NCBI GenBank assembly: GCA_964604825.1
Contig: CAZSAL010000011.1
Coordinates: forward strand, 1 to 63,844
Origin: CAZSAL01 sp964604825
GTDB lineage: Bacteria > Elusimicrobiota > Elusimicrobia > 2-01-FULL-59-12
DNA: 63,844 nucleotides
Direction of reading: 5' to 3'
Made by a program: the position numbers and the translations under genes. Under the pieces are notes generated by a model that saw only the letters and a program-made list of their open reading frames with translations, did not search any database and was not told the DNA's origin. Positions within the stretch are counted from its first letter, which is position 1, and each line of letters begins with the position of its first letter. This document shows, in pieces, positions 24,301 to 33,108 of this stretch.

Positions 24301-27300
24301 AGCGCGCGAAAGGGAGGCCTTGGATCCGGAACAGATTCATCCTCAGCGCTATGTCTATGTTGATGGCCAGCTCCAATCAAAGGAGCGTGATGACATCCGT
24401 CTCTCCGATCCGCGGACAATCGTTTCGGCGGCGACAAACGATAAGGTTCTTGGAAAGTTTGTTTTTTGGACATTGCTGGCAGGTCTGGCGCTGGCGGTCG
24501 TTGCCAATTCTATGGCTCTTTGGCGTCGATGGAAAACACGCCGGGCTCCGAATTCGGCTGCTGGCGCCAATCCGCGGAATGGCTTTCCGCCAACGGGCGC
24601 ACAAAACCCGGCTCCGTCCCCAATGCCGAGTCAAACGCGACCGCATAGAGGAAATCAAAATGAACTGGTCCAGCAGATCAACGATAAACTCGATCGGTAT
24701 GGGTTCGAAACGGATATTGTGAATGTTTCGAGAATCCGTTTGACGTCATGGATCGGTTCGTTCTTGATACAAAACATGTTAAGGGGAAATGTAGCGCCAT
24801 CGTTGGAAGACTTTTACCGGTCTCAGTTCCAGTATTACAACCAGTGGTATAAGATCGTTGTCGATAACGAGAAAAACGGCAAGAAAAGACAAAATCAGGT
24901 AAATGAGCCTGGCTATGAGCAGTATCAGAATGATGCCCAAGCTATTGAAGATCTGGCTTTGTGGAATCTTATTGGGACGGCGTCCGCTAATTTCCGTAAT
25001 CCAGGACACAATTTCCGTTTTTATCTTTATTACTCCGTTAAAAAGAAAATTGCCGCCGGAGAGCTCTTAGACGGTCAAGTCGCGCGTTATGTGGATTCTC
25101 ACGTCAAGCTCTGGTATGACCTTGTTAAAGTGGGGATGTCCTACAAGGGCATCATTGGTCAGGATAAGTTCCTTCTTTATGATGATATTGAGGATTTATT
25201 TCAGTCTTATGAATTTATCATAGATTATCAGGACGACCAGTCGATACTGCTGAAGGACTTGCGGAATCTGCAGAAGAGAACGCTATCCCCAGGAAATGTC
25301 GATGTCCTGATTAAAGATATTGCCAATTACAAAACGTACCTCGAAAAGACGGAATACCCCGGGCGGTTGGGAAAACTATTGAAATCGCTTGGTCTTTCGG
25401 AACACGAAACATTTGCCGGTTTTATGGGATTTCTGACGGTGGCGAGAAATTATCGATGGCTCGTAACTCTCCACCTGGTGGTTCTTGCTCCGATGATTTT
25501 GATAGGTATTGGTATCCCTCTCTCGTGGTTCGGCATCACCCACGCTGTGGTTGGCGGCATAACGGCGGTTCTCCTGTTCCTGCTGTGGGTCGGGATGAGA
25601 AATTGGACCACTCCTGTCAGCCCTGGAGGTGTCAATAAGGATCGGATCAAAGAATATATTAAGGATATTCGGCACCCTTCGGATTACCGTAGAAAAACAT
25701 GGCTTCCTTTCGGGCATCTACTGAAACTTATTGGTTTCTGGGGGATACTTGGCGCTATCAAATTGTACTGGGATCACATGATGTTTGGCTGGCTTTACCA
25801 TCCAACCATGCAGCTTCTCCATGTCCAGGGAAGCTTCTTGGGGTTGAGCGTGGGACATTTTCTAGGAATTCTGCTCCTTGTCGCCATGTGGCTTTTCGTG
25901 ATTACCTGTTTCTATCTGGAAACATTCTCTTTTTATTATGCGCTGCAGGGAATATTCGGTTATCTTCTGGGAATTAATAAAGGTCTTGGTCGAGTGCGCT
26001 CATGGGGGGATTTGCAGGAAGAATTCGTTCTTAATGAAAAGGACATAGAGAAAATTGCCGATCAATTCTGCCAGAAAATGATCCCGGCAAATCAGTTCCA
26101 GGGGATGTCGGATCTCCAGAAGCGCATTGCCTGGGCGCGCACCTGGAACCGGATGCTCTACCGTTTCTTCACCGAAGACCGCCTGTCTGTTGAAGAATGG
26201 AAGGTATTCCGCTACCAACTGAGAGATGAGGGAGCAGTGAGCGTTGTAGATCGCTATGGAACGGAACTGGAATTGCCGATTAATCCGGATGCCGGTGAAA
26301 TCCAGGACTATCTCCAAGTTCCCGGTGTTACGGAGGCTTCGCAGATAAAGGGCCCTGATTTATCAATGATTCCTGAAAACATCGAAGTACAGGAAGAGAT
26401 TCTCTTTTTCGTGAACAGTTTCCATATGGACATGAAACAGATGCCGCAATGGCAAAACATGCGGACCTGGACAACGATGATCCCCATCTACAACGAAGAA
26501 GTTATCCATGACTGGAATGACATGAATAAACAGCACAACACCGGCCACACAAACCTCACGTATCAGATCATCCAGTATCCCGATGAATGGGTAAATTTTG
26601 TTAATCGAATTGCCGCTCAATTTCCAGGTGATCCGGATATCGCTAATATGGTCAATCTGAGGTATGGGAAACCGTTAACGCTACAAAATCCTCAAATAGT
26701 GAAGGAAGTCCGTCTCTGGTCCAGCTACCGGTTCCAGCCCCTGATACGGACGATACGTGGAAAGCATTATGACTTTGACGCACTGGCGCACCTGTACCGC
26801 CTGCAGAATCCGCAGGTAACGAAAGCTGTTGCGGAGGAAAAAGCCAAAGAGAAATTCCAGCTCCTCATGTCCTACCAGACATATTCTGATTTGAAGGCTG
26901 ATGTGAAAGCTGATGTTGCCAAGAAGGAAGATATCGAATGGATGAGGGAGCTGTTCCCCGGTCTGGAAGCATGCTGGGTCGGCAATGATGGCGGCGGAGC
27001 TTTCAGCGCTTATCAGAAAAAACGAGGTGGCCCGATCCTCAGAATCAAGTTGCCGGGGGATGCCGTTAAAGGCATGGGCGAAGGAAAGCCTGAAAATCAA
27101 AACCACGAAGTGAACTATGTGCGAAACCAGTTCCTGCAGACTTTTGACATGAACCAGGACCAGGCCTGGCAGGAAGCTTTGAAGATTCCCAACGTCCTCG
27201 CTGAGACGATTGGTCGTCCTTCTCTGAAGCTTTTAAGTGCGCCAGAGACTATCAATACCCGTGATTTCGGCACGGTGGGATGGCTTAACCATATTGCAGA

Positions 27301-29900
27301 CCGCACCTTTGTGACAATCATCAAGCGCGTTCTGGATGAACAGCAAGGCCTTTTCCATTATGGTCATCCGGATTTCTGGGATATGACGTACGCGTTTAAT
27401 GGAGGGAGTGTCACTGGCGCTTCCTACGTCAATGAAGATATTTTTGGGGCTTACGACTTTTATCTCAGGACTGGCGGGACATTGGATTTCGAGTCCTTCA
27501 AGGCCGCCGTTCAGACATTTGGGAGCCGATTGCAAAATGCCAGCCTGGCCCCGGCTGACGTTGAGAGGCTAGGAAAATCATTAGGAAATAAAAATATCCA
27601 AGAACTTTCAGATTTTAAATTGGCACTGCTTTATATTAGTTTTGTTCATACAGCCCGAATGGAAACAGGCGGGGAGGCTCACCATTTCGAGTTCTATCAG
27701 GCCAAGAAAATGCGCGAAGCAGGGGCCACAAAAGTGGGCGGCCTGTTCCTGAAATTCGCCATGGCTGCCGCCCAGCAGGAACACACTAGGTACGTTCAAC
27801 GGCTGCACGAAAGCAAGAACACTGGATTTTTCATGAGACTTGCGCATTATTATGGGGGAATCGGCCATTTCGGGTACCACCCCATCGCGCGTCTTTCCAA
27901 TGCGGTTTGGATTTACATGGTTTTAATGGTCGGAGTAAGCCCCTATGTTTCTCTCCGGTCGGAAATGATGTTCGGCCTGCTGGGGCTTATCCTAATGATG
28001 GCTATTGTTATCCCAGGCGTGCTTCAGTTGGCTTTGGAACCTCTTCATAATTTGGCAACCGCTATCTGGGCGTATTTGATTCGTATGCCGTCACTGCAAT
28101 CCTTTTTCCAGGGAGATATAAGCAACAAGGCGTGGGGATCCATGAGGGGAAGAAGGGGCCAGGCCAAATACGTGGCGACAGGACGGGGACTAGTGCTGGA
28201 TAGGATGAGTTTCCTGCAGGTCTTCCTGAGCTCGGATGAAACCGTTCCTGGAACTAACGGTAAAGATAAAGGAGATAACGGCAAATACCGCAACTTTTAT
28301 CGCGGGTTCTGGTTATTGATTCCAGTTATTCTCGGGATCCTTGCGTGGAAAAACATAAGTCTCGTTTACGCACTGGTGTTCATTTCATACGTTATAAATA
28401 CCCTGGCAATGCCTATGGCCTTTAACCGCGGATCCAATCCGATTGAGGTAGGGATCCGACGATGGAATGAACTCATAAAGAAAGACTGGAAAGACGCATC
28501 GATTATTTCCGCTCCTTCTTTCGAAATTAACTGGTTACTGGACGAATTCGTTAAAAAGATTTTGACCATTGAAAAATTTAATAAGAGTCTGATGAAAAAA
28601 CAAGTTTTGGAGCTGAATCCCCTGCTCGCAGATACTGACCCTGCGATCCGTTTGTCCGCTATAGAAGCTTTGGGTGAGATGGAGAGTAAGGCGCAGTTGG
28701 CAATTCCCGACATGGGAAATCGATTTGGGATTAACCCTCAAACAAATTTGCCTTTTGAAGAGGTTATTGAAAACCGGATTGCCATTCTTGTGTCTCTGCG
28801 TCGAATTTCCAATGATGGGGTCGCTGTCGCTTTAGGCAAGATGCAAAACGATTTGATGTTTTTAATGCAAACAGTTAAAGCGGTCCAAGATAATGCGATA
28901 AAGGCTCGCCGAGAGGCTGACGCCAATAAAAATGATGCGAAAAAAGGAGCAATAGCGAAGAATGCCGAAAAGGTTTTTGTTGGTTTAAATTCTCCTAATA
29001 TTATTGCTCTCTTAGTAGGAAAACTCAACGGGAGTGGGGGTGTTCAACAGGAAGTAGATGGCGATATACGATTCGCTATTGTTAAAACCCTTGGTCAGAG
29101 TGGTGGTACGGATGCGGTGGTTGGATTGAAGGATGCGGTGGTTTCTGATCCATCACAGGAAGTCCGGTTGGTGGCTATCGAAGCCCTTGGAGGGATGAAA
29201 GACAAAGTTCAGGGAATCGCATCAGATCTGGTGAATCGATTAAATGGTGGAATTCCTGCGGGATCATCTGCGCAGGATTGGGAAGCCGAACAGGTTGCGT
29301 TAGTGAAGGCCTTGGGGCAGATTGGCGGTCCGGATGCGGTGACGGGATTGAAAGATGCGGCTGTCGCTGATTCGTCGAAGAAAGTCCGGGTGGCGGCTAT
29401 CGAGACGCTTGGCGGGATGAAATCCGATACGCGGGTTGTTCTCCAGGATCTGATTAATGAATTAAATGGGAATGCCAATATTCTGCGAAATCCCGATGAG
29501 GATGTGAGGGTGGCGATTGTTAAAGCCCTGGGCCTTATAGGCGGGAAAGAGGCAGTGGACGGTTTAATGTTTGCAAAATTGAACGATCCTTCTTTAGTTG
29601 TCCGATATCTGGCAGGGACGGAAATGTCTACAGGTGATCTGTTTAACAGGACTTGGGCATTATTGAATAACTCATCTTCGTTAGCGGGACAACTGGCTGC
29701 GAAATTTTTAGGGGAGATGAAAGCGATCGCCCAGGCGGCAGTGCCGGATCTGGTCAATCGATTATCCGTTGATCCGCAAACTGGCCAGCCGCGAGAAGCT
29801 GATGTCGAGGTGCGGGTGGCAATAGCGAAGGCTTTGGGGCAGATCGGAGGGCCGGATGCGGTGGCGGGAATTGCCGGGGCGTTAATGGATACGGACCAAA
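9350..29900 (+). CDS. Giant exported membrane protein with FKS1/GT48-like glucan synthase region, 5' part (continues after gap)
   Basis: About 6850 aa to the gap. ATG at 9350 is preferred because the upstream in-frame TTG (9296) is the -35 of its promoter. Residues 1-35 are a signal peptide. Residues about 75-390 are the ChaN/Tiki-like domain (QDLHAN, H102; GGFHT, H343). Then come hydrophobic helices near 450 and 580, TPR-like repeats (about 900-985), more helices (about 1165-1310), an Ala/Glu/Lys coiled coil (about 1370-1900), and a very long beta-rich region (about 2050-4950) with internal repeats. A helix near 5040 leads into a FKS1/GT48-like region (see separate entry), followed by HEAT repeats from about 6410. 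The encoded chain runs directly into the 30001-32964 part once the artificial gap is removed. Central regions match nothing I recognise. Confidence 0.85.
9541..9632. repeat. Short-period repeats inserted in the N-domain of the giant gene
   Basis: GAGGGCCGAGGGCCGGGG-type 7-nt units (9544-9567) and four copies of an 8-nt GGAACTCG unit (9602-9632) are read in frame, adding about 25 residues between the conserved DRFEG and LIQDLH segments. Paralogues at 76 and 54548 have about 4-5 residues here. Confidence 0.65.
10237..10346. repeat. Palindromic GC-rich repeat insert inside coding sequence
   Basis: Nested inverted repeats (CCTTCCCCCC/GGGGGAAGG and GGATGGGGGG/CCCCCCACCTCC) read as SPLEGEG...PPPPSSPSRGEE. 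The style matches the repeat in the AsmA gene at 61184. It lies directly before the GGFHT strand, the same loop hit by a different repeat in the first giant gene. Confidence 0.75.
21046..21465 (+). other. Two tandem protein repeats in the giant's beta-rich region
   Basis: Two units of about 65-70 residues share GWG, a GV..Y segment, LPxGxxF, a V.D.R(F/Y)P.P element and a final AVV.(F/Y)G. They look like repeated beta modules of a surface stalk. Confidence 0.55.
24650..28060 (+). other. FKS1/callose-synthase-like (GT48) region within the giant protein
   Basis: Residues about 5100-6240. A FKS1_dom1-like helix pattern (AIEDLALWNLIGTASANFR, about 5198) precedes membrane helices and then the synthase block, in the eukaryotic order: a WNRMLYRFF helix, PIYNEE (about 5712-5717), WSSYRFQPLIRTIRG, KFQLLMSYQ, a KPENQNHE motif (E5915-H5919 in ENQNHE), DxNQDQAWQEALKI, APETINTRDFGTVG, LFHYGHPDF (H6003, H6006), VNEDIFGAYDF (N6028, E6029, D6030), then a late helix bundle with GGIGHFGYHP. 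These match fungal 1,3-beta-glucan synthase and plant callose synthase, which polymerise UDP-glucose at the membrane. I know this family as essentially eukaryotic. Activity and direction of transport are inferred. Confidence 0.82.
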
Positions 29901-30330
29901 NNNNNNNNNNNNNNNNNNNNNNNNNNNNNNNNNNNNNNNNNNNNNNNNNNNNNNNNNNNNNNNNNNNNNNNNNNNNNNNNNNNNNNNNNNNNNNNNNNNN
30001 GGAGGGCCGGATGCGGTGGCGGGAATTGCCGGGGCGTTAATGGATACGGACCAAATGGTGCGCCAGGCTGCGGTGGAAACGCTCGGTGGCAAGAAGGCGG
30101 ACGTGCAAACAACACTGTCGAATTTAGTGAATCAATTGTCAATTGACCCGCAAAATGGCCTTCCCCGGGAATCAGACGCCGATGTGCGGATAGCAATAGT
30201 AAAAGCACTTGGTGTAGCTGGAGGATTGAGTGTTGTAGCGGTGCTGGAGAATACGGCCAAATCAGATCCAGTAGAAAAAGTACGTTGGGCAGCAGAACGT
30301 ACATTAATAAGCGTACTGGTCGCAATTGGG
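28600..30330 (+). other. HEAT-repeat array in the giant protein (spans the gap)
   Basis: Recurring helices of about 45-60 residues with V(R/V)xAAIE(A/T)LGGMK and VRVAIVKALGQIGGPDAV motifs. Neighbouring units are near-identical at DNA level around 29290-29350, 29800-29890 and 30001-30050, which explains the assembler break. Confidence 0.85.
29901..30000. other. Assembly gap (100 N), probably artificial
   Basis: The 55 nt before the gap (29846-29900) are identical to the 55 nt after it (30001-30055). Merging them removes 155 nt and keeps one open frame. The two contig ends overlap, most likely by an assembler k-mer, although a collapsed HEAT unit cannot be excluded. Confidence 0.85.
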
Positions 30331-32964
30331 GTAGGGAAGAAAGACAATTCGTTCTTTGACGTTAGAACGAGATTCAAGGGTAACGCGGCGGCGGAATTTG
30401 TTCTGAAACAGGAAATTGTGAAAGTTAAAAAGGATATGTTCAGGGCCGATCATTTCTTTCTGGGTGTATCCGGGGCGCCGCGGCGTATTTTGAATTTTGG
30501 GCTGAGGTTGCTGCCGTGGGTTACAACCTTTGGGCCGTTTGCCGCATGGTTTTTCACGACGGCAATGTTTCATGTTGATTTCAACATCATAGGGATGACC
30601 CAGCTATTTGCCGGTGGACTGGCATGGCTGATTCTGGGAATCATTATCACTCGGCTCCTTCTGAAAGATGTTGTGACCCCGGGGCTTGTTCTTGGAATTA
30701 ATTTTATCTTCGGCGCTTTTCTGGCTCCTTATGCCTGGGCAAGGCGTACACTTAGGGAAGCGGGGCAGGAAACGGATTCTTCTTGGAGACAAGGACTGAA
30801 GTACGGGGTGATTGGCTCGACAGTGGTATGGGCTCCCGTCGCTTACATAGTTGGTTTGGATCAGCGCGCAGGGTGGGTGGTTCTTTTTGGCCTTGTGCTT
30901 GTTTCGGCTGTTCTAATGCCTCTGGTTGTGTGGTTACCGAGGGTAAAACGAAAGGCGATTTCCGGAGCTGATGGGACAATACAAGGTACTTTGCTACAGG
31001 AATACGTTCAGTTGGGGAAGGGAAAGCCGGGGGCAAAGATCAAAACATGGGTCAACACTATCCGTTTACCAAGCGTCCTGCGGCGGTGGATCCAATCGCT
31101 TGCCGTTCTGGGTCTTCTGGCGATGGTGACGCTTGGTGGAGTTTTTGGATATAGACAATTCTTACCTTCGCCCAACCCGCCCGCAGCCGTCACCGCGCCG
31201 GCTCCCGCGCCCTCGGCCGCGCCGGCGCCTGTCCAGCCGGCTGCGCCCGTTCCTGCCGCGGGACAGGCTCAGGCCCCGGCGCCCGCGCCGGCTGCTGCGC
31301 CTGTCAGGGCTGTGACTTTGACTCAGGAAGGCGGCAGATGGGCCTGGAAGGCCGACGGCCAGACGATCCTCATGCGCCAGGGGGTCGCTTATCAGCCAAC
31401 TGAAGGGAACAACCATATTTTCAATGCCTACATCTCCCCTCACCGGCTGGATTATCTGTATGCCCAGCTTCTGCCGGATGATGAAGCGAAAAAGATCGAC
31501 CCCTCTTTTAATGGAAGAAGCCATATCGATGACCTGAAGAGAATGGGCATCACCGCGATCCGCATCTATCAGGCGCCTGTCGAGAATGAACGTGAGATCC
31601 GGAATTTCAAGCAGGTGATGGACCGGGTCCACGCGCTTTATCCCGAATTCCAGGTTTATGTCAGCGACTTTTATGGCCTATACGAACCCGCGCACGCCGG
31701 GAATATCGAGTGGATGAAGAAACGGGCGCACGCTTATGTGAGCCTGTACGGAGACCGCCCCTGGCTGGCGGCTTTCGGGGTGGGCAATGAGAATGACCGG
31801 TATACGCAGAAGGGCGATGCCCATAAGCCATTGATCAAAAGATCTTATGGCGATTATTACTCGATGATGGATCAGATCGCCGGCGCCATGAAAGCGGAGA
31901 TGGCCGCTAAGGGGTGGACGCGCCCGGTGTTCCTCGGGAACGGATATTTCCATCCGGAGGAAGCCGCCGGTCTCCGGGCCCTGACAAATTTCGACGGCGT
32001 GGCGTTCAATCTTTATACGTCGCCTGACGGCCTGGGCGATGTGGTTTCACGCTTCGACGCATTGAACCAGGGCCGGGGGAAGCCGCTGGCGATGTATGTG
32101 GGAGAATTCGGCGAACTCGGTCCCGCTCTGGCGCGAATGGGGCCGGGGCAGAGGGCGGCAGATCTCGATGTCCGGACCCAGGTCCTCGATTCTAAGGCCA
32201 TCGCGGGCCATGCCGTTTTCGAGTTCAGCAATGAACCCTCGAAAGTGATGGATGAGGGGCCCGGCGCGGATCGGTATGGCGTCGTCGGCGACGACGCGGT
32301 CGGTCAGGTATTGGCAGCGCACCGTGAGACGCCGACGAATTCTTCACCCTGGACGCAGGGCGCCCGACGGAGCCTGGCCCTGCCGCTGCAGGTGGCGCTC
32401 TATCCTGCGCGGTTACTGCAGGAACTGGCGCACGCCGCAGCCGCCATCCTGACCGGCGCTCAGGATGTGAAACTCGATCTTCTAAACCGTCAGCCTTCTA
32501 TGAGCCACCGGGGTGGGAATGAGCGGGCGATCGCGGTTGCGGGTCCTGTTGCCAATATTCTGGCGGCATTGGCTCTGCTTATGTTGATGCCGCACAGTCT
32601 GGCTCTGCCTCTGGCCATGCTCGCGAACGGGCTCATCGTGACCAATCTGATCGAAGGCATTGCCAGCCTGATTCCCTATGAAGTCAATGGTCGCAAGTCT
32701 GACGCGTTACAGGTTCAGGAAGCGATGGCGGAATCACGTGCCCTGAATCTGAACCGGGACATTGAACGCTACCGCGCGCTATGGGCCGAACGCCTGCCGC
32801 TTGCCGCGGCTGCCGGAGCGCTGGGCAGCTATGCGGTCTATCTGGCAAACCCTGTGGCCGGCGTGGTCTTTGCCGCGCTTACCGTTATGGCGCTCTCCGC
32901 CATGGCCCGCATACTTCCAAATAAGAAACACCTTGATAATCTCGCGCTCGCCTGCGCCGCGTAA
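30001..32964 (+). CDS. Giant protein, 3' part: HEAT repeats, membrane helices, clan GH-A-like domain, M50-like membrane domain
   Basis: Partial; the open frame enters from the gap, and the first in-frame GTG at 30016 is not a real start. Merged numbering puts the last residue at about 7819. The end of the HEAT array is followed by four or five membrane helices (30470-30960), a Pro/Ala linker (31170-31310), and a TIM-barrel-like carbohydrate enzyme domain (31315-32310) that begins GVAYQP, with candidate acid/base GVGNEND (Glu7429) and nucleophile YVGEFGE (Glu7534). GVAYQP and the two-Glu layout resemble GH72 beta-1,3-glucanosyltransferases, though other clan GH-A families fit too. The tail (32370-32964) is hydrophobic with QELAH (7639-7643), AGPVAN and a late NLIEG...SDA pattern, like an M50 site-2 protease whose first zinc His is Gln. 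It ends LALACAA. Confidence 0.8.
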   Translation, partial: GGPDAVAGIAGALMDTDQMVRQAAVETLGGKKADVQTTLSNLVNQLSIDPQNGLPRESDADVRIAIVKALGVAGGLSVVAVLENTAKSDPVEKVRWAAERTLISVLVAIGVGKKDNSFFDVRTRFKGNAAAEFVLKQEIVKVKKDMFRADHFFLGVSGAPRRILNFGLRLLPWVTTFGPFAAWFFTTAMFHVDFNIIGMTQLFAGGLAWLILGIIITRLLLKDVVTPGLVLGINFIFGAFLAPYAWARRTLREAGQETDSSWRQGLKYGVIGSTVVWAPVAYIVGLDQRAGWVVLFGLVLVSAVLMPLVVWLPRVKRKAISGADGTIQGTLLQEYVQLGKGKPGAKIKTWVNTIRLPSVLRRWIQSLAVLGLLAMVTLGGVFGYRQFLPSPNPPAAVTAPAPAPSAAPAPVQPAAPVPAAGQAQAPAPAPAAAPVRAVTLTQEGGRWAWKADGQTILMRQGVAYQPTEGNNHIFNAYISPHRLDYLYAQLLPDDEAKKIDPSFNGRSHIDDLKRMGITAIRIYQAPVENEREIRNFKQVMDRVHALYPEFQVYVSDFYGLYEPAHAGNIEWMKKRAHAYVSLYGDRPWLAAFGVGNENDRYTQKGDAHKPLIKRSYGDYYSMMDQIAGAMKAEMAAKGWTRPVFLGNGYFHPEEAAGLRALTNFDGVAFNLYTSPDGLGDVVSRFDALNQGRGKPLAMYVGEFGELGPALARMGPGQRAADLDVRTQVLDSKAIAGHAVFEFSNEPSKVMDEGPGADRYGVVGDDAVGQVLAAHRETPTNSSPWTQGARRSLALPLQVALYPARLLQELAHAAAAILTGAQDVKLDLLNRQPSMSHRGGNERAIAVAGPVANILAALALLMLMPHSLALPLAMLANGLIVTNLIEGIASLIPYEVNGRKSDALQVQEAMAESRALNLNRDIERYRALWAERLPLAAAAGALGSYAVYLANPVAGVVFAALTVMALSAMARILPNKKHLDNLALACAA
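31315..32310 (+). other. Clan GH-A-like glycosidase/transglycosidase domain
   Basis: About 330 residues with an MGITAIRIY strand, a GNEN motif after a WLAAFGVG strand, an FDGVAFNLY strand and a YVGEFGE strand, the usual order of barrel strands 2, 4, 6 and 7. Catalytic glutamates are predicted at nt 31789 and 32104. GH72-like is my best guess, low certainty. Confidence 0.6.
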
Positions 32965-32968
32965 CGGG

Positions 32969-33051
32969 CCCATATAATCGCGCGATAGGACTATCTGTAC
33001 GTTTTTTTAGCCTGCATGTCCTATGGCGAGATTTTTATTATTAGCGCAAAC
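32969..33051 (+). promoter_or_regulatory. Giant-gene upstream module, copy B (divergent)
   Basis: CCCA (32969) with TAGG (32986-32989), TTTAGCC (33006-33012), 10 nt, ATGGCG (33023-33028) where others have TTGnnn, 17 nt ending AGC, GCAAAC (33046-33051). Spacing fits, hexamers are weak. A GATAGGACTATC hairpin occupies 32984-32995, similar to copy G. Confidence 0.5.
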
Positions 33052-33108
33052 TGATGTTGTCTCCTGGCAAAGGAGTAGAAAAAGTCATTTTTCGCACAGG
33101 AGTAAATT

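Noticed and set aside
30016..32964. Separate 982-aa gene starting at GTG 30016
   Set aside because: The frame is open through the identical 55-nt gap edges and begins in the middle of a HEAT repeat.
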